The notes beneath the pieces were generated by a model. The model saw only the letters and a list, made by a program, of their open reading frames with translations, had not been told where the DNA came from and did not search any database. Position numbers and translations under genes: made by a program. From assembly GCF_003144195.1 (NCBI RefSeq), contig NW_020290001.1, positions 1 to 64,000 of the forward strand: a DNA stretch of 64,000 bases, written 5' to 3'. Of this stretch, positions 53,419 to 64,000 are shown piece by piece. Every line of letters starts with the position of its first letter. Within the stretch, counting starts at the first letter, position 1. Source of the stretch: Ceraceosorus guamensis (Eukaryota; Basidiomycota; Exobasidiomycetes; Ceraceosorales; Ceraceosoraceae).

Positions 53419-55755
53419 ATGTCGTTCCCAAAAGCATCCTCTTCCGCCTCCACCACCGATGATGACGGATCGGACTACCCCGACGACATCTTTGGCAGCT
53501 CTTCATCCTCTCGTCGCTCCAACACCACAGCGGCGACGAAAAGCTCCACTTCCAGCCATGCATCCACCCGTCCCATCAAGTCTGGATCGAACGCAGCTGA
53601 CGATGACCATCTGGCTACGTGGGCTAAGAATACGCGGTTTGCAGTCTTCTCCCACTTTTCACAAGTGACCAGCGCGGCGCGGAACGGAGCTCATGCGCTG
53701 CTTTCGCACCCTCTGGCCACACGCATTGCGGCAGACTCTCAGCATGGTGGACCTCGGAGTGCGGGCTTGGCCAACACCATCACCTCCTTGGCTCAGCACG
53801 GACCCGTGGGCCCTTTGGGACCAAGTGATCCAGAGTGGCGCCATTCGGAAGCGGTCAAGGCGATTGGAGGAGAGTTCGACTCGGCTAGAGTCTTTTTGGC
53901 GAGGTTTGCTAAGCAAGTGGCTGAGCAGGCAGAGAGAAGCAGACTGGCCGAGCAGGAGGAACAAGCAAGAAGGAATCGCAATGGCGCGGATGGGGATGCG
54001 AATTTCGAACAGAGTGTGCTGGGCGCCTTCGAGATCTTGGACCTTCAGCCTTCGGTCGAAAAGCCCAGAGCAAGGAGGAATGCTTCAACGCCCGTCTCCC
54101 AGGAAGAGTGGGATGCCCTGTTCGACACTGCTGGCACAGGCGCGCCAAGCGTTCCATTCTCAAAGGTCAGAGAACTCGTCTTTCACAAGGGACTTGGTCC
54201 AGCGCCAAGCGGTCGACCTGGGCAACCAGCATCCGAGCTGCGCGTGGGTCTGCGCGCTCAGGTATGGCCCTTGCTCCTGGGTGCCGAAGAGTGGGTCATC
54301 GGAGAGGCGTGCGAGCAGAGGAGTGCCAAGCGACGAGCTAAGGCGAGCCAGTATTGGACTCTGAAACGAGCTTGGGCTGGACCACGCTCCAAGCCTCTCG
54401 AAGGTCTAGATCCTTTCGTCTCCTCGACTGGCAAGGACCCGCTGTACGCGTCGATCAGCGAGCAAGAGTTGGCTGCTCAGGAGAAGGCTTGCAGAGAAGA
54501 TAGAGAAACGCCTTGGATGAAGGAACAGCTGCACAGGATACGTGTCGATTGCGTCCGAACAGACCGAAAGATGCCTCTTTTCTCTGATGTCAAAGTAAAG
54601 GCTGCGGGAGCCGCGGATGGACATGGTAGCGAGGAGATAGGAGGTCGAGACCCTGCAGCACCTCAGATAGTCGCCTCGAAGTCCACGGGCGATGACTCGA
54701 CAGCGCAGCCGAACTCGCACATGCAAGCGCTCGCCGATATTCTGCTTACCTATGTGATCTGGGACAAGAGCGAAGCCAAGAGCAGTGGTGGTGCTCATGA
54801 GCATGTGCTGCCGGAAAATGCCTCGCCTGCTGAAGCAGCTGCCACCATCGCAAAGGGGCTCGCTTCCCATCGCCAAAAGAGTCGAGAAGGCACAAAGGAT
54901 ACCCCTCTAGAGAGCTATGTGCAGGGGATGAGCGACCTCTGTGCGCCTCTGTACGTCGTCTGCAAAGGTGACGAAGCGCAGACCTTTTGGTGCTTTGTGG
55001 GGTTGATGCAGCGTATGGCGAGTCCCGATCCAATGGAGGTATCGCAAGCGAGCGGCATTGGCTGAACTGCGAATCTACCTCTTTCCTTACCGATGGTGCG
55101 ACGACAGCGTTCTAATTTCTATTCTGACCAAAGCGGAATGAGAAGGCAGCTAGGACTATTGCAAAAGCTTATCCAGGTCATGGATCCAGCCGTGTACGCC
55201 CATCTGGAGCGCACCGACTCTCTGCATCTCTTCTTCTGTTTCAGATGGCTGTTGGTCTTGTTCAAGGTGAATGAAGCCGAACCCACCCGAATCTGACGCT
55301 TGCTGCACTAACACCTGGCTCGGCCTCCTGCCTAGCGCGAATTCGACTTTGGCGACATTCTGAAGTTGTGGGAGGCCCTTTGGGCAGCGGAGCTGGACGA
55401 TGCATCGCCTAGTGACAAGGACACCATCGACGAACAGCCAGCATCGCCAAGTCTTTCCAACGACCTGCACCTTTTCGTCGTCCTTGCCATCCTGCAACAG
55501 CATCGAGATCCGCTGCTCACCTATCTGTACAACTTTGACGAGATACTGCTCTACTTTCAGGGTCTCTCTCAGTCTATCGACGTGGAGAGGACCCTCAGAC
55601 AGGCGGAAGTATCAGCCAGAACGCTCAAGGCCTTGATAGATCAGAAGGATAGAGCTAGTCTTGCTGATCGGAGCGGCAGCGCGACGCGGATCGATGCGCC
55701 TGCTGATTCTGCTCTGCCGGATATTGACGAAGACCTCAGGTCGCTCGTAATTTAG
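53419..55755 (+). CDS. GYP7: Gyp7-like TBC-domain Rab GTPase-activating protein
   Basis: GTPase-activating protein for Ypt7/Rab7-class GTPases in vacuolar and endosomal traffic. Three exons (53419-55038, 55108-55266, 55336-55755) give 732 residues. The TBC domain starts around LRVGLRAQVWPLLLG; the Arg finger region is RIRVDCVRTDRKMPLF, followed by ADILLTYVIWD, SYVQGMSDLCAPLYVV, FWCFVGLMQRM, DQSGMRRQLGLLQKLI, LERTDSLHLFFCFRWLLVLFKREF and ILKLWEALWAAEL, all in the order seen in yeast Gyp7 and human TBC1D15. The N-terminal third is Ser/Ala-rich and carries no domain I recognise. Start: the Met at 53419 (MSFPKASS) was preferred over an in-frame Met 92 codons upstream whose extension looks non-coding. 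Intron 1 uses a GTATCG donor, unusual for this window. Confidence 0.92.
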
Positions 55756-56132
55756 CTCGAGACCGTCTCTGCATTCCTCGCGAACCTCTTCGTACTCTCA
55801 GTCTCTCCACTGCACTTTGCAATTTTCGACGGTCTGCATTGTACCATATTCACTCAATCTCATATGGAATCTTGTACAGCTATGACATTCGGGTCAAAGG
55901 CCTCTGCTGGTGAGATCGAGCGTCACGACAGCGAGTGATAGGTGAATGAAGTTGGAGGTGCGCGGGCGGCCATTGCCTGATGCCACGCCTCTACTGCTGG
56001 GCGAAAGGCAGATTTCAGCTAAGCTGAGCCACGGTGGTGTGCAACTCGGAGATGTGGGCATGACAAAGCATACACGTAGCAGGAAAACAAAGATATAAGG
56101 TACGTCGAGGCGAGCGTAAAAGTCAAAATCGC
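55756..56132. other. Convergent spacer between GYP7-like and Cep57-like genes
   Basis: 377 bp between two 3' ends; no gene seen. It should hold both polyadenylation regions. Confidence 0.45.
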
Positions 56133-59100
56133 TCAGGAGCGGACGGGGCGCGTCTTGGAGACCGGATGCGGTGCACCGTCGATGGTAGGAGGAGAGTTGA
56201 CCCTAGGTCTGCTGTCCGTCTGTGTGCGCGACTTTTTGGAGCCTTCTTGACCCTTCGCAACGCCTTCGTTGCGGTTCTCGCGCGAGTCCATGCGGTTCTC
56301 TACCTGCGCTAGAACCTCGTTCTGGTTCTCGTCTGTCCCTGGTAAAAGAGCCTGTAGATGATTGATGCGCTGAGCGCGGAACTCTAGCGTCTCGACCGCT
56401 TCGAGCACGTGCTCGGCCAAGATCTGTCGATTTTTGGAGCTCATGCTGGGCTCGACGAGCTTCAGCTCGTCTGCTAACTCCGCATAGAGCATTCTGGAGT
56501 GGATGAATTCGTCCATGTGTTCCTTGATGAGCCTTTTGAGGACTTTGATCTGCTTGGCGCCCAATTTCGTCCTTGCGCCTCCCGACTCCTCTCCAGCTTC
56601 CAGCAGCGCCGACACCGTCTCTTCATCTGCCAAAGCTCCCGCGTCAGCAACCCGTCGGGCCTTCTCCTTCCGTGCGACTCTCTTGCGCTCCTTCTTGTAC
56701 ATGCTGCCACACACAGTACAGGTGATGGCATTATGATGCATGCCAGGCTGAGCAGCTGAGACCGTGGTGTCCGCATTCGGAGCGGTGTGAGCTGTTTGCT
56801 GACCCATATCAACGGAGATGGTCTCGAAAACCCTTTCTGCCCTCTCGTGTGCGGCCGTGACGTCCGCTTCGTCAAGCTCTACAGGAAGAATCGGCTGCAC
56901 AGCGGCGTCCTCCGTCTCAGACGGCTTCGTGCTGCTTTTGCCCTTTTCTCGGGACGCACGAATTGTTTCGTCGGGATCATCGGCAGGAGCCGTGGCATAC
57001 TTCTGAGACCGTTTGAATTGCTCCTTGAGTGCTGCTTGGCGGTGCGGCTGGGGCTGCATCTGCGAGTGCGCCGCCTGAGCTGGAGTGGCTGGTTTCGCAT
57101 TGGCCGGAGGTGTTGAAGAGCGGGGCACCTCGACGCGCTCATACCTGACATGACGACTGGGCGCGTCATGGTGCAGAGCATCGAAGCCCTTTGCGCCCAA
57201 GTCTCCTTCGACTGCCGATTCGTCCGCGAGGTTCACGACCTGCTCGGTGCGGTCGAGTGAATGCGAGCGCCGAGGTTGTCCAGCTTTGCTTCTGGGCTGC
57301 TCTTCTCGTAATTCTGTCCTGCGTCGAGTCGGACCAGGCGAAGATGCAACATGTGCACCTTCACTGTCAGCCACTTTTCTCAAGATGCGAAGCTCCAACT
57401 CGACTCGGGACAATTGGGTGCGCAAGGCATCCCTATCCAGATCGTCCCGGACAGGGCGTTGGATCGCCTCAGAAGGCGCGCTTCGACGCTGAATGTCCAT
57501 GGGGAGCGCGGCGTTGCCGTACTGATAGCTGAGATAGGCCCTATAAGAGTCCAAATTTGCATCCACGCGGTCCACATTCTCTCGCATCGCTCGAATGGCT
57601 TCGGCTTGTGCGCGATCGACGTCGAAGCCAAGATCTCGCGGTGCAGACTCAGCTTCTGCCGCAGAGCGCCATGCAGGCAGGGGGCCCAGCCCGTTCGATG
57701 GAAGCTTCGGCTCGCTGCCGTGTACTTGGGCCGGGCGAGAAGCGCGACCACGGTGGGTTCTCTGACCTCGCAAGTCAATCTCCTCCGCCTGCATTGTTGC
57801 TTTGACCGCATCCAGCCTCTCTGCGAGCTCGTCGAGCTCTTGTGGCGGAGGGCGAAGCTTTGCGAGTGGGACATGCGTATCTCTGGCTTGTGCAGGACTG
57901 GCCATTGCAGACGTGATGCCAGTCAAGTCAGGCAGTCGCGCCTCGTATGCTCCCTGTCCCACTCTTTGGCCAGAAGGCAGGCGCATCCATGGCGTATCCA
58001 AACCTTGCATACCATGATAAGCATCGCCTTTCCACACGTTACCAGATCCGAGCAACGTCTCTCCTGAGCTTTCGCCTTCCTGACCCGAAGGAGCGCCCGC
58101 TGCATAGCCAGACCCACCGCTGTCGTCTTTGTGTGCCTGCTCGTGGTCATCACCCGCTTGGGGGCGCGGGGCGGCTTGACTGAAAATGTCGTCGGCTTGC
58201 TCTGCACGCACGTCGTCGATCGAGGCTTGTTTGCTGCGATGCACCCTTTTCCTGGTCAATGAGGGAGCAGGCGAGGGCGATGATGGCAAATCTGGTCGTG
58301 ACGTGGATGTTGCTCGATTGATGCGCTGCGCGCGAGCAGCCTGGGTCGCGAGTGAGTGTCCGATGATCGCGGGCACGTCTCAGCACTACAAACATTCCAC
58401 AATATAACAAGACCACCTCTGCTGACTCACAAGTCCTTCTCCATCTTGCTGTGTCAGCGCGTCGCGTCGAGTCTCTGTGCGATTCTGACCGTGCCTGAAA
58501 TTCCGTTGCTCGGCCGCCTTGAGCCTGGCCATCTTTTCCTCTCCGAGCGTGGGTCTGTCGAACTGCTTGACAGTACGGGATTGACCCACCGGCGTAGCTC
58601 TCAGATCCACGTGATTGCCTGTACTTCTGGTCTCTGGGGTTCGCGTCTCTGAAATGTCGTCTTCATCATCTTCATCTTCGCTAGCCGTGTCGAGGGACGA
58701 AGATGAAGCGGCATAAGAAGCGTGCTGTTGTGCTGTTCCAGAAGCGTATGCACCTCGAGCACCGCGGGCGTAGCGCTCTGCAACGGCTGGACTCGGATGT
58801 ATGCTCTCTGGAGGGAACGCCGGCGCTTGTCTGTTGTTGACGTTCCGGCGATGGTCTGGGCGTGTCGAGCTCTCCGGCACACCGCGCGCTACGCCAGGGG
58901 CCCAAGAGTCGTGGTCGATCCAACTGTCTGGCGCTCGGCCTGACGCAGTGTGCTGCGTAGGTCGGCTGTGATGACCTGCTGCGCCCATCTCGGTGCCCTG
59001 CTCTGTACTAAGCGTCTCATCGCCTGCTTGGCGCAGGTGCACTTGACGTCTCAAGTGAGCTCCGTGGAGGAAGCCAGGGGACGGCAAGTTGGGATAATGT

Positions 59101-59189
59101 GCGTCCAAGCCTCCAAGAGACTCGTCGTTCAAGGGAATAGAGGGAGCTGCCCATTGCGCCGCTCCCGCTGCTTGATGATGATGATGATG

Positions 59190-59233
<44 letters not shown>

Positions 59234-59393
59234 CCGCCTTGGACCTCGGCAAGGTGGATGTGATTGCCGGACCTTGACCGACCCCTAGCCCGCGCGTGGA
59301 CTGCGAGTGGCCAAAGTCCAATGTGCCGTACGTGTAGTCTTCCATCGACTCGTCTACTTCTGTCACTCCTCGACCTCGCTCATTGCGCGCCAT
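56133..59393 (-). CDS. Cep57/Ppc89-like centrosome or spindle-pole-body protein
   Basis: Two exons (58431-59393 and 56133-58340) give about 1056 residues. The C-terminal region (about 860-1000) carries the Cep57 microtubule-binding domain: CTVCGSMYKKERKR, then LKRLIKEHMDEFIHSRMLYA, ELADELKLVEPSMSSKNRQI and AVETLEFRAQRINHL. In S. pombe the Ppc89 family organises the spindle pole body and anchors the septation network. Upstream are coiled-coil segments (AEAIRAMRENVDRVDANLD; LRTQLSRVELELRILRKV). The N-terminal 320 residues are low complexity, with a Gln then His run at about 54-75. The splice is ambiguous: donor GTGAGT at 58430 with acceptor after 58341 keeps frame, but other acceptors within 20 nt would also work. 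The coding call is firm, the junction is not. Confidence 0.85.
59173..59232. repeat. Coding (CAG)n(CAT)n tract: polyGln-polyHis
   Basis: About 14 CTG units preceded by about six GAT/ATG-phase units on the plus strand; read on the minus strand inside the Cep57-like gene they give a Gln run followed by a His run. Pure repeats of this kind change length by slippage. Confidence 0.88.
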
Positions 59394-60273
59394 GATGGCG
59401 ATCGCGAGCCAAAGCGCTGGAGTGGTGCGTAGCGACGCGATCGCAAGGCACGCGTCAGCGATGAGATCGACCTCGGCCTGAGTAGTCGGACGCTACGTGT
59501 GGCTTTGGAAACTTTGGGATTTGTCGTACGAGGAATGATAAGCGTGTGAGAGGGTGAAGAAGGGTAGGTCAATTGAGCAACGACGGCGCCTTGACGCCGA
59601 GCAATCGTGTTCGCAATCCAGACTGGTCTTCTTCAACACCACGCACGCAAAACGCGCGCATTCAATCGACCGCTCCTTTCGGCCAACAGCATGAATCACC
59701 AGCAGCCGCTGCTACACCAACACACGCTTATAGCTGCTGCTGCCCATGCACATGCGTGGGGCGCGGTACGTATGGACTCACACGCGCGGTACGAGACAAA
59801 CGCGCGCCAAAGCTTGAACGCGTGTTGCTCTTCGATTTCGCACGCGGCGCGCGCCAAATCACGTGTGATGTCGTCAGGCTGCGCAGCCAGGCAGACCCGC
59901 GCACCGACATGACGTACAGTCTTGAGCACATGCAGGCCCGGTCCGCCTAAACTGCAGAAGCCGGTCGTGGCGAAGCCGCGAAGCTGATTGAGATGTGGAG
60001 TCGGAGCTAGAAGAGTCATTGAGTTCGAGTCAAGAGTCAACTTCGGAGTCGTGAGTGTCGTCAAAATGGTCGGGATTGGAGATTCATGACTGTCTCTTGC
60101 TCTTGACTGTGACTAGCGACTGGCTCGTCAGCTTCCATCAGCGCACGGCTTCGCGTCAATCTCGCCCAAGACCCAACGTCAATCTCATCCGCAAGTTTGC
60201 TCGCACTTATCGCGACAGTCTCTCAGCGTTCTGTTTGCCTTGATCACGACCTCGTCCAGGCACACACGGGAGC
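59394..60273. promoter_or_regulatory. Shared upstream region of the Cep57-like and Pex22-like genes
   Basis: 880 bp between divergent genes. GAGTTCGAGTCAAGAGTC and GGAGTCGTGAGTGTCG (60020-60060) and nearby TTGACTGTGACTAGCGACTG belong to the dispersed spacer words. No gene. Confidence 0.45.
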
Positions 60274-61200
60274 ATGTCGAGAGGGCCACCACAACGCTCG
60301 CGCTCCGTGCGAGCATGGTCAGATCCGCGAGCGTTGGCAAGCGCAGCAGGTGTGGGAGGCGCAGTGATAGGTCTAGCAACTTTAGCTTGGGTAGCTTGGA
60401 GCTGGTCAAATAGTCGCGCCTCTCCTGGCGATCAGGCGGGTGGAGATGGTCGCACTGTTGGAGGTGCCTCTGGCAGTCGGACACGAGACGGACATGGCGC
60501 AAAAGGCATTGTGAGTGCTGCTTTTTCAAACACGTGAATTGGCATGATTCCCCTACTCACCGTCTTTCTGAATTCTGCCAATGGGGTGCAGCCAAGCTCC
60601 AGGCCTACACTGTCCCTCGCGATGCCTCAGACGGACGAGCCAACCTCTGAGTACCTCTTACGCATCAGAGAGCTGCTACTGCCGGTCATTGCACAGGTCT
60701 TCTCGGTGCACCTTTTGCTGCCAGCTGATCATGAAAGCAAGTCGGATGCCGAGATACTTTCGTGCATACAGGCGCTCAGCTCGAAGCTCAAAGATATCGA
60801 CGGCTACGATGAGCGGCGGACGATGCTTCACGAGACAGAGTCGGGCAAGTTGACACTAGCCAGAGCTATCAAGTGCGATGCCCACGTCGAGGTGCTCATG
60901 GATTCAAGCCGCCACGAGGAATGCACCAAAACCGATATGGACGCGTATCACGATGCGATATCCAGATTACGCAAATCGACCAGCTTGCTCGTCTTTCTCG
61001 TCCTTCCTGACCCAGGTCATACCGCGTCACAAGACAATGGAAGGATCGACTCTTTCTTGAGGCCGTACTCGTCAGGAACCAGAATGGCGAGGGGGGACGC
61101 GGAAGTGAGGGTATTGGATTTGAGGCAGACGTCGCCCGCTGAAAGGGCTTGGAGAGAAGGAGCAGAGCGGCTCAGTGCATTGTCGAAGGGATGGAAGTGA
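60274..61200 (+). CDS. PEX22: Pex22-like peroxisome membrane protein (tentative)
   Basis: Two exons (60274-60510 and 60592-61200) give 281 residues. A basic N-terminus precedes one membrane helix (ALASAAGVGGAVIGLATLAW, about 21-45), then a Gly/Ser-rich linker, then a soluble domain with RPTLSLAMPQ, EYLLRIRELLLPVIAQVF, RRTMLHETESGKLTLARAI and an alternating beta/alpha pattern. A single N-terminal anchor plus a Rossmann-like domain with an HETESG-type loop fits Pex22, the peroxisomal anchor of the ubiquitin-conjugating enzyme Pex4. Pex22 is poorly conserved, so this rests on topology, size and loop pattern rather than on a decisive motif. The intron is clean (GTGAGT...GTGCAG). Confidence 0.6.
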
Positions 61201-63192
61201 GCAATGCACATCTGAGCTTGCTCGCAAGTACCGGAACACTTCGAAACCTTTGCCAATGTTGTGTGCCGTTCCTCTTAAGCCAGTGAGTGCGTTCGAGCAA
61301 CACTTGCTTTTACGAAAGTACGCATTGCTGGTACAGCTTGACCATCGTAGACTTGATAGAGTCTTCAGCGCACCATGGTCCACTCAAGAGTCTTGAATGT
61401 GAGCTCGGAGCACAGAGCTGAGACATGTGATATCCACTTTAATCGCGTCGAATGTACTTCCAGCTGCACTCACCAAATCGTGATCCGTCTCTGGCGCAGG
61501 GGCGTCTCTGGCGCAGGGGCTATTGCGATCCACAGACGCGATCTCTACCTCGAAACCGGCGGGAATGTGAAGCGAAAGGGCGACCGTGCAGCCTCACCCG
61601 CCGATTACTGCACCGCGTTTGCACGCTAAAATGTATTTGCCTCCGCAACTTGCGAAGCGTTTTCAGCGTCCGAACAGTGTTTCGCGCCCCGTCCCTGCAT
61701 CATATTTTGCTTCCGGCTCCTCCGTAAGGAGATGACTGGAAGCGAACGCTGCATAAGTGATTACTTGCCCCACGACTGCACCGTGAAGCTTGAGGCGCTG
61801 TGAACTGCCCAGGACGAGAAGAATGGAGCGAGTCGGTTCCGAAACTCATGCAGAGTATCAAGTGAGAGCTGCGAGTGCGAGTGCTCCCTAAACCCTATTC
61901 ACGGATTCTTGATTTACACTCGACTGAAAAATTCACGATCCACGATTGAAGATTTTCAGGGTCGTTTGCAAAGGTACGTATACGCGTATGCAGGAGACCC
62001 ACCATGAGCTGTACCTACAGTAGTCAGTAGAGTATCGTACAGGTGTGTCTGTACTGTAGCAGCAGCTGCTGCTCATGCCGGCGTCTATGCGCGCTTGGTC
62101 GTGTTCATGCTAAATTCGGGTGCATGGATGAGTTGAGTGCGATACGAAGCCAAAGTTAGCGCTTTCATTGCCCGGGCAGTTGAGCAGTCGTCACAGAAAG
62201 CCCACAATTTGCACGCGCCGCCGCACGCCCCGCTGTGATCGGTGAATCGGTGGTACTTTACATGCACCTTTTTCGGTCCCTGCATGTTCATGACGAATTA
62301 AGTCGAGATCGATCCAGCAGCAGAGAACCGTGAACAAGCGCAAGCTGATGCGTTCGCCGTGCTGCCTGCCAAATATCCCCGCGAAGAGGAAGCCCAAAGC
62401 GCTGTGCACGCATGCCATGCCATGCATCTGCATCTCCACACACCAGCAGCACCAACGCAGCTAGCAGAACGACGTGCTGCGCAACAACGTCTTGGATCCG
62501 GACGCACCCCAAGAAAGCCGCTCGCCGCCCATACGTAGGACGGTAATGCGTCTCGCTCGAATCTTTCTACATACTCATCAAGATTTGTCACTGAAGTTCC
62601 AAGTGGAGCCAGAGTACGACACCAGTACGCATTCACGATTCACGATTGCCGCATTCATGATTGTCGCATTTACCTGAGCCGTTATTCGGAAGCGAGTTAT
62701 TGGCTGCAAGGTTCATCCACCGCGCACAGTCGATCCTTGCCTGCTGTCCAGTCGCCTCTGACTCCAGCACTGGCACTGCGTCTTTAATTCACATTCACTA
62801 TTGCCACGACACCGCGCCCATGAAACAGACCTGCAACCTCACGCGATCCGAATTGTGCGCAGACAAGTCATTAGGCTTAAGTCCGCTTTCGATCGTAACT
62901 TTCACTGTTTGAAGATTGGATCGTGATTCTCACCCATCATCGGTCTGACCATTCACCCAAAGTCTTGCGCAGCCGAGCGTTCGATGTTTTCCAACACCAC
63001 CACGCGCTACTGCGGAAGGTCACTTCGTCACTCCACATGACACATCACGTCCACTTCATTCGCATTTGAGCCTTCTGACATACATCAGAGGCAAGCGGTT
63101 GTGCGACGCACGATTGTAGCTCCTCCCGCATCAGTTCACTGCGAGGTCGACCCGGCACCAAGGACTCCGCTGAGCGCCATCACAACATAAGC
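61201..63192. other. 2-kb intergenic stretch
   Basis: No supportable gene. Contains clusters of the TTCACGATTC-type word (about 61900-61955 and 62630-62665) and a GTAGCAGCAGCTGCTGCT palindromic run at about 62056-62075. The last part is the upstream region of the gene beginning at 63193. Confidence 0.5.
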
Positions 63193-64000
63193 ATGTTGGC
63201 TGCGGATGCACCTGCAGAGTCACTGACTGCCCTCACGAACGAATCCGGAACTCAAGACGCAAGACCAGAAGCCCCGCCACTGCAGTCGCTCTTCACCCTA
63301 CCATTCGCACTGCGGCTTCAGCCACTTCCCCACCTCTACTTCACAGCCAAGCAATCAGCGGCAGGTGGGCAAGACAACTCGACATCGGACGCAGACTCCT
63401 CCGCATCGGATCGCTCGGACGCTTCTCGCGACTCTGGTGCTCTCAAGCTCAAAGGCTGTCTCGAGACAGTCCCACCTCACCAGCTCCACGTCGTTTCTTA
63501 CCTCATTGCCAACACCAATGCATTGCAGGCCGTCTGCTCGTGGTCCAAGCTGCTTGCCCTGCTCGCCGACGCAGACGATGATCCGGCCTTTTCAAACTTG
63601 CGCGCATTCTTCGATGCCCGCTTCGACCACGAAGGTCACCTGATCGAGGATGTCCCAAAGTCTCCAAGGAAAGCGCAGTCTAGGCGAAGAAGCTCGGCGG
63701 TCAAGAGCGAGAATCCTCGAAGACCATCATTCGTGGCGCCATCGTCGGTGGGCAGAAGTATGCAACGATCGCGCACAGCAAGCTCATCTGCCTCTGCAGC
63801 ACTAAGCGGTCGAGGCAGAAGTCGCTTCGGCCTACTGGGGCGTGCGCTCTCTAGGGATGACGCGCTGGACTCGGGCGACGAAGGCAGCGCCACGAGCGAT
63901 CTGAGGGCTCCCGAGCTGAAGTGCCCGCCTCGCACTTCTAAGACCCGAGCTGGCGAGGAGCATACAGCCCGCAGCGTCCGGTTTCGAGTGCGCCTGGACC
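63193..64000 (+). CDS. Unidentified protein, N-terminal part (cut by the window end)
   Basis: An open frame of 269 codons starts at the ATG at 63193 and runs off the window without a stop. Composition is coding-like and the frame is free of stops in 808 bases. Visible features: an acidic/Ala-rich start, a hydrophobic-aromatic block (LFTLPFALRLQPLPHLYF), an Asp/Ser-rich stretch, a helical block (HVVSYLIANTNALQAVCSW) and a long Ser/Arg-rich basic segment (SPRKAQSRRRSSAVKSE and beyond). I do not recognise the family. No intron is needed so far, but one may exist beyond the window. Confidence 0.65.
   Translation, partial: MLAADAPAESLTALTNESGTQDARPEAPPLQSLFTLPFALRLQPLPHLYFTAKQSAAGGQDNSTSDADSSASDRSDASRDSGALKLKGCLETVPPHQLHVVSYLIANTNALQAVCSWSKLLALLADADDDPAFSNLRAFFDARFDHEGHLIEDVPKSPRKAQSRRRSSAVKSENPRRPSFVAPSSVGRSMQRSRTASSSASAALSGRGRSRFGLLGRALSRDDALDSGDEGSATSDLRAPELKCPPRTSKTRAGEEHTARSVRFRVRLD

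Overview
The window is nuclear DNA from a basidiomycete fungus, most likely Ustilaginomycotina or a close relative. The evidence is: many short spliceosomal introns (about 45-130 nt) with mostly GTGAGT-type donors; GC-rich compact genes; fungal-specific proteins (Fet3/Ftr1, a SepH/Cdc7-type kinase, a Gyp7-type TBC protein); and three members of the DUF7918-like family, which I know mainly from basidiomycetes. The species cannot be fixed from sequence alone. I reconstruct 18 protein-coding genes (the last cut by the window end) and one intron-bearing tRNA-Arg(ACG).

Layout. 1-13.2 kb is housekeeping: PP2A scaffold subunit A (-), a DUF2470 membrane protein (+), the FIG4 phosphoinositide phosphatase (-) and, divergent from it, the spindle-checkpoint protein MAD1 (+). 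14.5-17.9 kb holds two tandem DUF7918-like paralogues (+); a third lies at 38.6-39.7 kb (-). 18.4-27.6 kb is an iron-acquisition cluster: FTR1 permease (-), an OPT-family transporter (-) and FET3 multicopper ferroxidase (+), with GATA-factor-like sites in the spacers. 28.2-38.2 kb holds MRE11 (+, 16 exons), importin alpha (-) and a long GTP cyclohydrolase II, RIB1 (+). 39.8-41 kb is a small repeat-rich island around the tRNA gene. 41.6-47.2 kb is one large kinase gene (-) with an N-terminal calponin-homology region and a C-terminal C1 zinc finger. 47.2-53.4 kb is a 6.2-kb stretch with no gene I can recognise. 53.4-61.2 kb holds a Gyp7-like Rab GAP (+), a Cep57/Ppc89-like spindle-pole protein (-) and a Pex22-like peroxin (+). 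An unidentified gene starts at 63.19 kb and runs off the end.

How the parts work together. Fet3 and Ftr1 form the high-affinity reductive iron uptake complex, and the OPT gene between them is a candidate third member. MAD1, the SepH/Cdc7-type kinase and the Cep57-like protein all act in mitosis or septation but do not form an obvious cluster. The most unusual signal is in the three DUF7918-like paralogues. Each ends in a predicted coiled coil with two SUMO-acceptor consensus sites (psi-K-x-E) at identical offsets, followed by a SUMO-interacting-motif-like (I/V)DLT plus acidic tail at the extreme C-terminus. This suggests a SUMO-linked nuclear protein family.

All exon boundaries were worked out by hand from reading frame, splice signals and remembered family sequences. 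No alignment or database search was run.
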